Shown here one piece after another: positions 25,761 to 34,525 of a stretch of DNA of 64,000 bases. Numbering within the stretch: position 1 is the stretch's first letter; the number at the start of each line of letters is the position of its first letter. The notes beneath the pieces are model-generated. The model saw only the letters and a program-made list of their open reading frames with translations, was not told the origin of the DNA and searched no databases. The position numbers and the translations under genes are program-made. This DNA is from RUG100 sp050953405 (GTDB lineage: Bacteria > Bacillota > Clostridia > Peptostreptococcales > Anaerovoracaceae): assembly GCA_050953405.1 (NCBI GenBank), contig JBMNMP010000002.1:62001-126000 (forward strand). The letters run 5' to 3'.

Positions 25761-26753
25761 ATGAAGAAAATGAAGAAAGTAATCATGTTGGTTCTCGTGA
25801 TGGCGGTAGCCATAGGGGCTGCAGGTCTTACGGCCTGCGGCAGCGGAAGTGACAATGGCAGCAGCGGAAAGACCGAGACTGTCAACATAGCCATGCAGCA
25901 CGGCATGGCTTATGCACCGCTCAAGGTGATGGAGAAGAAGAAACTGGTGCAGAAATATTATAAGGGTGCCAAGGTCAAGTATTCGACATTGAATTCGGGT
26001 TCTGCGATAACTGAAGGCATGAATTCCGGAGATATCCAGTTTGCAGCCTTGGGTGTGGCACCGGCAGTGACCGCAGTCGTCTCCGACGTTCCCGCTGAAA
26101 TCTGCGCCAACGTCAGCGCGCAGCCACAGGCATTGATGACCAATCAGAGTGATATTAACTCGGTCAAGGATATCGGGAAAAAAGACAAGATCGCGCTGGT
26201 GAACATCGGCAGCATCCAGCACGTGATGCTGGGAATGCTGGCACAGAAAGAACTCGGCGATGCACATGCGCTGGATGATAACATCGCGGCCATGAGTCAC
26301 CCGGATGGAATGAGCTCGCTGGAGTCGGGTTCGGTACAGCTGCAGCTGACCACGTCTCCGTATGTCTTTAAGGAAGCCGATATGGACGGGATACATGAGG
26401 TCGCCGGTCTCGACAGTGTGTGGCCGCGTGGTCAGTCGTTCATCGTGATGATGGCTCTGGATGACGTCTACAAGAACAACAAAAAACTCTACGATGCGGT
26501 CTTAAAGGCTGAGAGTGAGGCCATCGACTGGATCAACAACCATCCCGACGAAGCTGCCAAGTTGCTCTGCAAGGAAGAGGGAGTCAGCGCAGCGACCATG
26601 AAGAAGTGGCTGCAGGATCCGGACTGTACTTACAGCACGACATGCAAAGGAGTTTTCAAGACAGCCAGCTTTATGGCAGACAACGGTTTTCTGGAGAGCA
26701 AGGGCCCCAAGGCTTTTGGAGACCTGGTATTCGATGGCGTGAAGGGAAATTAA
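25761..26753 (+). CDS. ABC transporter substrate-binding lipoprotein (SsuA/NrtA/ThiY-like)
   Basis: About 330 residues. A lipoprotein signal peptide ends in GLTACGSGS (lipobox cysteine near residue 26), then a type 2 periplasmic-binding fold with VNIAMQHGMAYAPLKVM and SAITEGMNSGDIQFAALGVAPA, the pattern of the NMT1/SsuA/NrtA family that binds sulfonates, nitrate, pyrimidine precursors or similar small molecules. GGAGGAG at 25744-25750 serves either GTG 25755 or ATG 25761. The permease and ATPase genes follow at once. The ligand cannot be told from sequence alone. Confidence 0.9.
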   Translation: MKKMKKVIMLVLVMAVAIGAAGLTACGSGSDNGSSGKTETVNIAMQHGMAYAPLKVMEKKKLVQKYYKGAKVKYSTLNSGSAITEGMNSGDIQFAALGVAPAVTAVVSDVPAEICANVSAQPQALMTNQSDINSVKDIGKKDKIALVNIGSIQHVMLGMLAQKELGDAHALDDNIAAMSHPDGMSSLESGSVQLQLTTSPYVFKEADMDGIHEVAGLDSVWPRGQSFIVMMALDDVYKNNKKLYDAVLKAESEAIDWINNHPDEAAKLLCKEEGVSAATMKKWLQDPDCTYSTTCKGVFKTASFMADNGFLESKGPKAFGDLVFDGVKGN

Positions 26754-26754
26754 C

Positions 26755-27537
26755 ATGAAGAATGAAGTTGTAAAAGAGGTAAGGACTCAGATAATCTTTC
26801 TGATATGCTTCTTCGCTGTGTGGCAGCTTTGCAACAAGACCGGGCTGGTGGCCGACAACGCACTGCCTTCGCTGGAAGAGATCCTGAGATCATTGAAAAA
26901 AGCATTCGTCGAGGACGACCTCGCGATGAGCACGCTATATTCGCTGGGGCTGCTGGGACGCGGCCTCGGCCTCGGCGTAATCCTCGCCTTTGTGTTTTCG
27001 TCACTGGCCATGGTGAGCGTGGTATTCAAACGGATATACAATCTCATTGTATCCATCTTCGACCTCATCCCGGGCGTGGCTCTGATGCCGCTGGCGATAA
27101 CATGGTTCGGCATCGGAGAGGGCGTTATTATCTTCATCGTATTCCACGGAGTCATCTGGCCCATGTCGCGCAGCGTGCTCGATGGCTTCAAGGGAGTGCC
27201 CAGACTCTATCTGGAGGAAGGCACGAACTTCGGACTCGGCGGTTTCCGGCTGGTGACCGGGATCTATCTGCCGGCGGCCTCGGCAGCTATCATCTCCGGA
27301 CTCAGAGTAGGCTGGGCCAGAGCATGGCGCGGACTGATAGCCATTGAGATGATATTCGGAACTACCGGTTCCGGCAGCGGTATCGGCTGGTACATCTTCG
27401 AGCGCCGTACGTTTGTGGATACGCCGGGAATATACGCGGCACTGATAGTTATCATGGCCATTGGAATAGTTGTTGAATACGCTATATTCAGGAACATAGA
27501 GAACAGGACAGTCAGAAAGTGGGGGATGACGGCATGA
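26755..27537 (+). CDS. ABC transporter permease (SsuC/NrtB-like)
   Basis: 260-residue membrane protein with about six hydrophobic segments and the binding-protein-dependent transport signature: the EAA loop reads EEGTNFGLGGFRLVTGIYLPAA near residues 160-182. It starts one base after the substrate-binding gene stop and overlaps the ATPase start (ATGA at 27534). It forms the channel of the importer. Confidence 0.92.
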   Translation: MKNEVVKEVRTQIIFLICFFAVWQLCNKTGLVADNALPSLEEILRSLKKAFVEDDLAMSTLYSLGLLGRGLGLGVILAFVFSSLAMVSVVFKRIYNLIVSIFDLIPGVALMPLAITWFGIGEGVIIFIVFHGVIWPMSRSVLDGFKGVPRLYLEEGTNFGLGGFRLVTGIYLPAASAAIISGLRVGWARAWRGLIAIEMIFGTTGSGSGIGWYIFERRTFVDTPGIYAALIVIMAIGIVVEYAIFRNIENRTVRKWGMTA

Positions 27538-28304
27538 GTGAATCAGGAAAAAGCCTCCTGGAAATCAGGGGCATGAGCAAGAGTTATCACGACACTCCCG
27601 ATGCCAGGGAGGTCATCAGCAACTTTGATCTGACATTGAACGAGGGCGACTTCCTCTGCATTTTGGGACCCTCGGGCTGCGGCAAGACGACGCTGATAAG
27701 GTGCATTGCGGGTTTTGAAGATTATGAGGGCGATATCAGTGTCGATGGTAATAAGGTAACCAGGCCGGGGATCGACCGCATGATGATCTTTCAGGACTAC
27801 AATCAGCTCCTGCCATGGAAGACCGTGATCAGAAATGTAGCTTATCCCTTGAAGATCAACGGGGTCAGCGACAAGGAAGAGCGCAGACGGAGAGCGATGG
27901 AGTATCTGGAAATGGTGAACCTGGCCGATTATGCTTACTTTTATCCTCACCAGCTCTCAGGAGGCATGAAGCAGCGCGTGGCCATTGCCAGAGGTCTGGT
28001 GATGAATCCGAAGATCATCCTCATGGATGAACCGTTCGCCGCGCTCGATGCGATGACGAGAAACCGCCTGCAGGCAGAACTCCGGGGCATCAAAGAAAGG
28101 ACCGGAGCCACCATCATCTTCATAACACACAATATACAGGAAGCTATTGTGCTTGGCAACAGAGTGATCATGATGAATAAAAGGGGAGAGATAGAGCTGG
28201 ATATCGAAAACACGATCCCCAAGCCGGTGACCCCGGCATCACCGGGCTACGGCGCGATGTGGGAAAAATTCTCGCATGCGCTGAACCGCCAGATGGACGA
28301 GTAA
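27534..28304 (+). CDS. ABC transporter ATP-binding protein (SsuB/NrtD-like)
   Basis: 256-residue ATPase that energises the importer. Walker A GPSGCGKTTL near residue 44, Q-loop FQDYNQLLPW, signature LSGGMKQRVAIARG near 139, Walker B ILMDEPFAALD near 160 and the switch histidine ITHNIQEA near 195 are all intact. The ATG at 27534 overlaps the permease stop, so an in-frame upstream GTG (27519) is less likely. It is the last gene of the operon and is followed by a terminator. Confidence 0.94.
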   Translation: MSESGKSLLEIRGMSKSYHDTPDAREVISNFDLTLNEGDFLCILGPSGCGKTTLIRCIAGFEDYEGDISVDGNKVTRPGIDRMMIFQDYNQLLPWKTVIRNVAYPLKINGVSDKEERRRRAMEYLEMVNLADYAYFYPHQLSGGMKQRVAIARGLVMNPKIILMDEPFAALDAMTRNRLQAELRGIKERTGATIIFITHNIQEAIVLGNRVIMMNKRGEIELDIENTIPKPVTPASPGYGAMWEKFSHALNRQMDE

Positions 28305-28318
28305 AGAGTCACCAAAAA

Positions 28319-28345
28319 ACTGCTGCCGATGAGCAGCAGTTTTTG
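28319..28345. terminator. Bidirectional terminator between ABC operon and acid-AMP ligase gene
   Basis: ACTGCTGC / GCAGCAGT stem with a 6-base loop, with A run before and T run after, so it works on both strands for the convergent genes. Confidence 0.85.
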
Positions 28346-28350
28346 ATTGT

Positions 28351-29823
28351 TCAATCTTTCATCAGTTTTTTGCGCTGTACTTTTCCGTTGAAGGTGCGTG
28401 GTATTTCGTCAATGACTTCGATTTCCTTCGGCTGCTTGTTGCCGTCGAGATGGGTTCGCAGGTATTTGCGGAAGTCCCTGGCATCGTAATCAGCCTCCGG
28501 CTCCAGTGAAATAAAGAGCTTTGGCATCTGACCCTGGACTTTGTCGGGTATGGGCACGCAGCAGCAGTCGTGCACGGCCGGGTATTTGGACACTTCCTTT
28601 TCGATCTCATCGGGGCTGATCTTGATGCCGCCGCAGTTGATGACATCGTCCTGTCTGCCGAGATAATAGATGAGGCCGTCTTCGTCGGTGTATCCGAGGT
28701 CGCTGGTGTATATGAATCCGTCGGCGACCACGCTGGCAGTAAGCTCCGGCTCTTTGAAATATCCGATCATGTTCTGACCGCCGCCGATAGCCATGAGGCC
28801 GGGATCTTCAGCCGTTGCCTTCTTCGGGTTCCTGTCCTCATCAACGAAGATGAATTTCGCGTTGGCAGCAGGTCTGCCGATGCAGCCCGGGCGGTGGGTG
28901 ATCTTATTGAAGTCTATGATGCAGCTGCATCCGGCTTCGGTGGTCCCGTAAAAGTCGTACAGCGATGTCTTCGGCAGCAGCCTCGAGAGGTGATCCTTGT
29001 CTTCCTGCATCAAAGGCGCACTGCCTATCTGTATATAGTCCATCTGATCCTTGTACTCCGACAGCTTGTCCCTTGACAGCTTGAAGAGCATAGTCAGTAT
29101 GGAAGGCGCCATATCCATAGAGGTGACCTTGTACTTTTCTATCATATCATATACGGGCTTGATGAAAGTCACTCCGTTGAGGATGATCACGGAACTGCCG
29201 TTGTACATGTTCGAGTAAGTCCTCCGCAGGCCGTGGCTGTGCGACAGGGGCATCGGTATCAGTTCCACATTGTCCTTTTTCATCTGTACGCCGAGAGTGA
29301 CATTCTCCGCGATCGCGATGTCGTTTGCGAATGACAACTCTATGCCCTTGGATTTTCCGGTGGTTCCCGTAGAGAAAAGTATCTCCGAAGTGTCTTCGCG
29401 CTCCGGGAATCTGATCTGTGACAGATCGTCGGGGGCCACATCATCCATCTCCTGAATGGAGTCTACGTTGAGGAATTCTGCTTCTATTTCAAAGGCTTTA
29501 TTTCCCATGAATATTTTTGCCTCTGTTGAATCCACGATCTCTTTCACCCTTCCAATAGAAGCGTTTCTCTCGGTGGGCACGAATATTCCTCCCGCCAGCT
29601 GGATGGCGAAGGCGCAGATCATATAATTGACATCCTGTGTACACTGGACGACCACGCAGTCTCCTGACTGCAGACCATGACGCTGCAGTCTGGCGGAAAC
29701 AGCCCAGATATGATTCCACATTTCTCTATAAGTAACGCTCACCCGGCTGTCTGCGAGACACAGCTTTTCAGCTGTTGCCGGATCGGTGGCATGTGTAGCC
29801 AATGCTTCGAGTATCGATCTCAT
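28351..29823 (-). CDS. AMP-forming acid ligase (acyl-CoA synthetase / DltA-like) of a Dlt-like set
   Basis: 490-residue ANL-superfamily adenylating enzyme: it activates a carboxylic acid with ATP and could load it on the ACP encoded divergently at 30043. The P-loop motif reads LFSTGTTGKSKGIEL near residue 150, the adenine motif YDFYGTTEAG near 295, the hinge GRQDDVINCGGIKISPDEIE near 393 and the catalytic lysine NGKVQRKKL at the end. The hinge region GGIKISPDEIE resembles acyl/aryl-acid ligases more than D-alanine ligase DltA (which has KLNGYRIELEDIE-like text), so the substrate is uncertain. GGAGG precedes the ATG. Confidence 0.85.
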   Translation of the reverse strand: MRSILEALATHATDPATAEKLCLADSRVSVTYREMWNHIWAVSARLQRHGLQSGDCVVVQCTQDVNYMICAFAIQLAGGIFVPTERNASIGRVKEIVDSTEAKIFMGNKAFEIEAEFLNVDSIQEMDDVAPDDLSQIRFPEREDTSEILFSTGTTGKSKGIELSFANDIAIAENVTLGVQMKKDNVELIPMPLSHSHGLRRTYSNMYNGSSVIILNGVTFIKPVYDMIEKYKVTSMDMAPSILTMLFKLSRDKLSEYKDQMDYIQIGSAPLMQEDKDHLSRLLPKTSLYDFYGTTEAGCSCIIDFNKITHRPGCIGRPAANAKFIFVDEDRNPKKATAEDPGLMAIGGGQNMIGYFKEPELTASVVADGFIYTSDLGYTDEDGLIYYLGRQDDVINCGGIKISPDEIEKEVSKYPAVHDCCCVPIPDKVQGQMPKLFISLEPEADYDARDFRKYLRTHLDGNKQPKEIEVIDEIPRTFNGKVQRKKLMKD

Positions 29824-29955
29824 TATTAACCTCCATAATTTGCAAAATCACTAACATTTTAGCACAAGATGTGTTCGCAGGGGTGTAGTATCTACTGACT
29901 TTTGTGTTGTTTCTGTGAAGGATGTATGAAAAATGCGGATTTTACAAATGAACAC

Positions 29956-29984
29956 TTGAAAAGGAAATTTCGGTATATTATAAT
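29956..29984 (+). promoter_or_regulatory. Promoter of the ACP-MBOAT-SGNH operon
   Basis: TTGAAA at 29956-29961 and TATAAT at 29979-29984, spacer 17, about 59 bases before the ACP start. It is the best promoter in the divergent gap to the acid ligase gene. Confidence 0.75.
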
Positions 29985-30042
29985 TGCAAAGGTTGTTTAT
30001 TGACTATTGCAGTGAAACAGACAGTTGATTGGAGAAAGTCAG

Positions 30043-30279
30043 ATGAAAGATAAGGTTATTGAAATCCTGAAGAATGTTAACGCGGATGTTGATTGTGAGA
30101 ATGAAAAGTCGATGATCGACGATGAACTTCTCACCTCTTTCGATGTGGTAGCTATTATCGGTGATTTGGCCGATGAGTTCGATATCGATATTTCGGTAGA
30201 TGAGATGGTCCCCGAGAATTTCAACACGATCGAGGCTATTTGCGCTATGGTCGAGAGACTGATAGAGGAGCAGAAATAA
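30043..30279 (+). CDS. Acyl carrier protein (DltC-like)
   Basis: 78-residue acidic four-helix carrier. The phosphopantetheine serine is Ser32 in LLTSFDVVAII, where most ACPs have DSL; threonine before the serine is unusual. GGAG at 30031-30034 fixes ATG 30043. It is followed after three bases by an MBOAT O-acyltransferase, the same order as dltC next to dltB, and is divergent from an AMP-forming ligase. It is therefore the likely carrier of the activated acyl group in an extracytoplasmic acylation pathway, not the fatty-acid synthesis ACP. Confidence 0.88.
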   Translation: MKDKVIEILKNVNADVDCENEKSMIDDELLTSFDVVAIIGDLADEFDIDISVDEMVPENFNTIEAICAMVERLIEEQK

Positions 30280-30282
30280 TCC

Positions 30283-31821
30283 ATGTCATTCGTATCGTTT
30301 ACTTTCCTGGGCTTTTTAGCCGTAGTTTTGGTATTGTATTATCTGCTGCCCAAAAAGGTGCAGTGGATTTTTCTGTTGATCGCCAGCTATGGCTTTTACC
30401 TCTTTGGCGGATTGAAGCCGCTGTTTTTTATACTCTTTACGACTTTCTTCGTATACGCCTGCGGGCGCTGGATGGAGCATATAAAAAACATCAAGAAGAC
30501 AAAGTCCGAGGCAAAAAAGGTGAACCGGCGCATCATAGTGATGGCTTTGCTGGTGAATTTCGGGATACTGCTGCTGCTCAAGTACTATAACTTTGCGGCA
30601 GAGAACCTGAACGGGCTCTTCTCCGGCAACAGCGATCCGCTGCCGCTGGTGAACATTGTCCTGCCTCTTGGCATTTCATTCTATACATTCCAGGCCATGG
30701 GATATCTGATCGATATATACAGGAACAAATATGAAGCGGAGACCAACCCGGCCCGCTTTGCGCTGTTCATATCGTTTTTCCCGCAGGTAGTGCAGGGGCC
30801 TATCAGCAGATATGACGACCTGGGAACGCAGCTGATGCAGGAACATCACTTCGATTACAAGACGGTGAAGTTCGGGGCGCAGCTGATGCTCTGGGGTTAC
30901 TTCAAGAAAATGGTCATTGCCGACAGAGCCGGTGTCCTCGTATCCCAGGTGTTCGGCAACTGGTCCGACTATGACGGCACCCAGACTCTGGTTGCCATCA
31001 TTATATATGCAATACAGATATATGCGGACTTTTCCGGCGGCATCGATATGGCGCGCGGGGCAGCCGGCATGATGGGGATAGATCTGGTAGAGAACTTCAG
31101 GCGTCCATACTTTGGCAGCAGTGTCGCCGATTACTGGCGCAGATGGCATATGTCGCTGACCAACTGGATGCGTGATTACGTATTCTTCCCGCTGACTCTG
31201 TCCAAGATGTCATCGAAGATCGGCAAGTGGGGCAGAAAAAACCTGGGTGGAATAATCGGCAAGCAGGTCGCCACCTATATCCCGACGTTCGTGACCTTCT
31301 TCCTTATCGGAATATGGCACGGAGCAGGCTGGGGCTTTATTACATACGGCCTCTACAATGCATCCATCATAGTGATCGCGATGATCCTGACACCGGCTTT
31401 TGACTCTGCAAAGAGCGGACTGCACATCAACGAGAAGAGCATCGGCTGGAGGATCTGGCAGGCTGTAAGGACATTTTTCATCATGGCTGCCGGCAAGTGC
31501 ATCACCAGGGCTGTGGACGTGCACGCTGCCTTCGCTATGATAAAGAAATCGTTCGGATTTTTCCACTTTGATAATTTCATTTTCAGAATGACGAGCATGG
31601 GACTCACTGGAAAGAATCTCATAGTTCTGGCAGCCGCCTGTGCGATATTCTTTGTGATCAGTCTGCTGCAGGAAAACGGCATCGGCATCAGAGAAAGTAT
31701 ACGCAAGCTGCCGCTGGGAGTCAGATGGGCAATATATCTGGGATGTCTCGCGGCGATATTCATATTCGGATATTATGGTCCGGGATACTCGGCCAGTGAA
31801 TTCGTATACAGGAACTTTTAG
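30283..31821 (+). CDS. MBOAT family O-acyltransferase (DltB/AlgI-like)
   Basis: 512-residue polytopic membrane protein with 10 or more hydrophobic segments. MBOAT hallmarks are PQVVQGPISRYDDL near residue 168, the DFSGGIDMARGAA segment near 250, YWRRWHMSLTNWMRDYVFFPL near 285 and the catalytic histidine in IGIWHGAGWGF near 345. Such proteins move an acyl group from a cytoplasmic carrier through the membrane to an extracellular acceptor. The start lies three bases after the ACP stop, and the SGNH partner follows after nine bases, completing a dltCBD-like order. Confidence 0.93.
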   Translation: MSFVSFTFLGFLAVVLVLYYLLPKKVQWIFLLIASYGFYLFGGLKPLFFILFTTFFVYACGRWMEHIKNIKKTKSEAKKVNRRIIVMALLVNFGILLLLKYYNFAAENLNGLFSGNSDPLPLVNIVLPLGISFYTFQAMGYLIDIYRNKYEAETNPARFALFISFFPQVVQGPISRYDDLGTQLMQEHHFDYKTVKFGAQLMLWGYFKKMVIADRAGVLVSQVFGNWSDYDGTQTLVAIIIYAIQIYADFSGGIDMARGAAGMMGIDLVENFRRPYFGSSVADYWRRWHMSLTNWMRDYVFFPLTLSKMSSKIGKWGRKNLGGIIGKQVATYIPTFVTFFLIGIWHGAGWGFITYGLYNASIIVIAMILTPAFDSAKSGLHINEKSIGWRIWQAVRTFFIMAAGKCITRAVDVHAAFAMIKKSFGFFHFDNFIFRMTSMGLTGKNLIVLAAACAIFFVISLLQENGIGIRESIRKLPLGVRWAIYLGCLAAIFIFGYYGPGYSASEFVYRNF

Positions 31822-31830
31822 GAGATAGAA

Positions 31831-32940
31831 ATGGAGAAAATGCGGGGCAGTAAAGATAAGGGCTGGAGGCCGCTGGTGAGGACTATCATTTTTGTCCTCG
31901 TCTTCATATGTCTATTTTTCTACTTGAGTTCGGTCTTCAGTCTCAAGGATGACTCACAGGGCGGCGAGATCTGGAATTCGTTCTACCGTGAAAAGCCGAA
32001 CACGCTCGATGGTGTATATATCGGATCCAGTTCGGTATATGCCTTTTACATGCCTACCAGGGCCTACGAGGATCGAGGCATATGTATCAGCAATCTGGCT
32101 ACGGCTTCGCAGCCGGTCTCCCTGATCAAATATGTTATCCAGGAATCGCTGAGGACCCAGAAGGACACTAAAGTGATCCTCATAGATCTGAGAAATTTCA
32201 CGCGTCCGGTCGCCGGACTGAAGGAAATGGATATCAGATATGTGACCGATTCACTGAGGTCGCCGGACATCAGATACAAGGCAATCAAAGCAGCCCTGGC
32301 TTATTATAAAGCCATGGGCGCCAAGATTGATTATAAAGAAGAACATTATCTTCTTTCATATATCAAGTTCCACAATCGCTGGGAGGATGATATCTCTTTG
32401 GAAGACTGGCTGCCCACGGGACGGCACAACGATTTCAAGGGCTATGCTATAGACGAGGATGCCTATAATACTCTCCATATGTACACGCCGTACACGGTCT
32501 ACGGGGAAAAGGATCTTGAAAAAGCCCAGTGGAAGGTACTCAAGGAACTGGTGGCTTACTGCAAGACATTGAAGCAAAAGGTGATTTTTGTTTCTTCTCC
32601 TTACTATACGACTAAGGACAGCAAACTCATGATATCGAACACCGTATATAACTATGTCGAGTCTCAGGGCTTTGAAGTGTGGAATTTCAATCAGGAACCG
32701 CTGAAATCGGAGCTCAATATGGATTACTGGACGGACTATTACCAGCGCAACCACACCAATGTGAAGGGTGCTCAGAAGTATACGGATTTCCTGGCCGATA
32801 TGATAGACGATGAACTGAAGCTGCCCGATCATCGCGGCATGAAAGGCTATGAGAGCTGGGATGTTGTTGCCAGAGATCTTAAGAAAGAGCTTTCGATAAA
32901 GGGACTGGGACACGACAGAGATAAAACAGATGATAAATAG
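31831..32940 (+). CDS. Membrane-anchored SGNH-fold protein, DltD/AlgJ-like partner of the MBOAT protein
   Basis: 369-residue protein with one N-terminal membrane segment (about 13-33) and an extracytoplasmic domain. SGNH blocks are visible: YIGSSSVYAFYMPTRAY near residue 62 with the nucleophile serine candidate, VIFVSSPYY near 250, and the late histidine RNHTNVKGAQKY near 305. It has the place of dltD behind an MBOAT gene and probably finishes transfer of the acyl group to the outer polymer. Close paralogue of the protein at 21733. GGAGATAG gives a ribosome binding site. A strong terminator ends the operon. Confidence 0.8.
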   Translation: MEKMRGSKDKGWRPLVRTIIFVLVFICLFFYLSSVFSLKDDSQGGEIWNSFYREKPNTLDGVYIGSSSVYAFYMPTRAYEDRGICISNLATASQPVSLIKYVIQESLRTQKDTKVILIDLRNFTRPVAGLKEMDIRYVTDSLRSPDIRYKAIKAALAYYKAMGAKIDYKEEHYLLSYIKFHNRWEDDISLEDWLPTGRHNDFKGYAIDEDAYNTLHMYTPYTVYGEKDLEKAQWKVLKELVAYCKTLKQKVIFVSSPYYTTKDSKLMISNTVYNYVESQGFEVWNFNQEPLKSELNMDYWTDYYQRNHTNVKGAQKYTDFLADMIDDELKLPDHRGMKGYESWDVVARDLKKELSIKGLGHDRDKTDDK

Positions 32941-32970
32941 TATATAGGGAAAAAATAACGCGATGGCGAT

Positions 32971-32999
32971 GCCGGCACCGATCACGGTGCCGGCTTTTT
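32971..32999 (+). terminator. Terminator of the ACP-MBOAT-SGNH operon
   Basis: Perfect 9-bp stem GCCGGCACC / GGTGCCGGC, 6-base loop, then TTTTT. Confidence 0.92.
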
Positions 33000-33050
33000 A
33001 GAACACTCAGGGAGCCGGCCTCAAGGCAAAAACGATGACAGTTTTGTCAG

Positions 33051-33079
33051 TTGCAGGAAAGGCTTTAGCATGATAAAAT
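33051..33079 (+). promoter_or_regulatory. Promoter of the second LCP gene and probably the pseudaminic acid operon
   Basis: TTGCAG at 33051-33056 and TAAAAT at 33074-33079, spacer 17. The expected transcript start is within a few bases of the ATG at 33089, so the message would be nearly leaderless if both predictions hold. Confidence 0.55.
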
Positions 33080-33088
33080 CTAAGCTAT

Positions 33089-34525
33089 ATGAAAGACACA
33101 TTTGACAGGACCCGGATCAAGAATGATGACCGGACTTTGAACAAGGAAACTATCCGGAAATACGAAGATCCGGATTACAAACGCGCAGCCGAAGAATATG
33201 AGAGGCTGGCAAAATACAATAGAAAGCTATATCAACAAGAGCGCAAGGAGAAACAGAACGCCGGAAAGGCTGCTGCCGGAATGGCAGCGGATGCCGCCAG
33301 ACGGGCCGGCAATACCGCAAAGAGCGCGGGCAGAAGGGCAGTGCACCATGCAAAGTCTCTGAAACAGGCGGAAAAGGATCAAAGGCGCAGGGAAAAACGC
33401 GGAGCAAATCGCAGGCGGCGGGAAGAACCGGCTTATGAGAATCGTGCTTATGAGTACGGCACCCCAGAAGCAGCGGCGGTCTCGCGTTCCCGCAGGGGAC
33501 GACATACTCGCTGGAACAAGAAAAAGGTGATCAGGAACATCATTGTTTTGCTGCTGGTGCTTTTTCTTGTTTTTGTAGTGTATTTTTGTTCTGTGGTTTC
33601 TCATTTCGATAAGGTGAAGACCAGCAGCGATCAGTTTGCTATCGACCCGCAGGTCGCCCGGGACCTCTCAGGTTATCGTGACATTGCAATACTGGGCGTC
33701 GATGCGAGAAAAGGAGAACCCCTTGACGGCAGCCGTACCGATGCTATAATCATAATGCGCATAAAAAAGATCAACGGCGACATTCAGCTGATCTCCATCA
33801 TGAGAGATTCGTATCTGAAGATGAAGGACAGTGACAACAAACTGATACTCGACAAGATAACACATGCTCACCACTACGGAGGCGGCGTGGATACCTGCGC
33901 TGCACTGAACCGCAGTCTCGATTTGAATATACGCGAATTTGTTATTTTCAACTGGCAGGCAGTTGCGGATACGGTCGACGACCTCGGAGGCATCGAAGTC
34001 GATGTCAAAAAGAACGAGATCAGAGATCTCAACAAGTGGGGGCCGGAGACTGCGTATAACGTGGGCGGTACATATGAGAAGATCACGACCACAGGAAAAC
34101 AGACGATTGACGGGGTACAGGCTACGACTTACTGCCGCATACGCAAGACCAGCGGCGGAGACACAGGCCGCGGCGACCGCTACAAGAAAGTAATGTCCGC
34201 CGTGCTCAAGAAGATAGCGACTTCGCCGGGGTCACTGAACAAGCTGGCCACGAATGTCTTCCCGGACATCAGGACAAATATGGGGCAGGCCGCAATGCTG
34301 ACCGCAGTACTGCGGGCTCCCGGCTATCAGATCGATGCTTCTTACGGGTGGCCTAAAGATTACTATGGCGGTTTGCTGGGGAACGGCATCTGGTATGCTG
34401 TACCGCAGACACTGTCGACCAATGTCAAATGGCTGCACAAGAAAGCGTTCGATCAGGATGATTATCAACCGAGCGATACCTGCGAAGAGATCAGTAATGA
34501 GATAAGGTATTACACGGGGATATAG
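33089..34525 (+). CDS. LytR-CpsA-Psr (LCP) family wall-polymer ligase
   Basis: 478-residue protein that probably transfers a lipid-linked glycopolymer to peptidoglycan. A basic cytoplasmic head rich in K/R/A (about 1-145) precedes one membrane segment (about 150-172) and the LCP domain with LGVDARKGEPLDGSRTDAII, SIMRDSYLKM, KITHAHHYGGGVDTC and GRGDRYKKVMSAV. It is complete at its C-terminus (WYAVPQTL, VKWLHKKAF), unlike its paralogue at 18857. There is no Shine-Dalgarno sequence before the ATG at 33089. The FN3-SGNH gene follows with no gap, and the pseudaminic acid genes come after it, so the polymer it attaches may carry that sugar. Confidence 0.92.
   Translation: MKDTFDRTRIKNDDRTLNKETIRKYEDPDYKRAAEEYERLAKYNRKLYQQERKEKQNAGKAAAGMAADAARRAGNTAKSAGRRAVHHAKSLKQAEKDQRRREKRGANRRRREEPAYENRAYEYGTPEAAAVSRSRRGRHTRWNKKKVIRNIIVLLLVLFLVFVVYFCSVVSHFDKVKTSSDQFAIDPQVARDLSGYRDIAILGVDARKGEPLDGSRTDAIIIMRIKKINGDIQLISIMRDSYLKMKDSDNKLILDKITHAHHYGGGVDTCAALNRSLDLNIREFVIFNWQAVADTVDDLGGIEVDVKKNEIRDLNKWGPETAYNVGGTYEKITTTGKQTIDGVQATTYCRIRKTSGGDTGRGDRYKKVMSAVLKKIATSPGSLNKLATNVFPDIRTNMGQAAMLTAVLRAPGYQIDASYGWPKDYYGGLLGNGIWYAVPQTLSTNVKWLHKKAFDQDDYQPSDTCEEISNEIRYYTGI

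Noticed and set aside
28351..29823. Naming the AMP-forming enzyme dltA
   Set aside because: The motifs resemble acyl or aryl acid ligases as much as D-alanine ligase, so a specific symbol would overstate the evidence.
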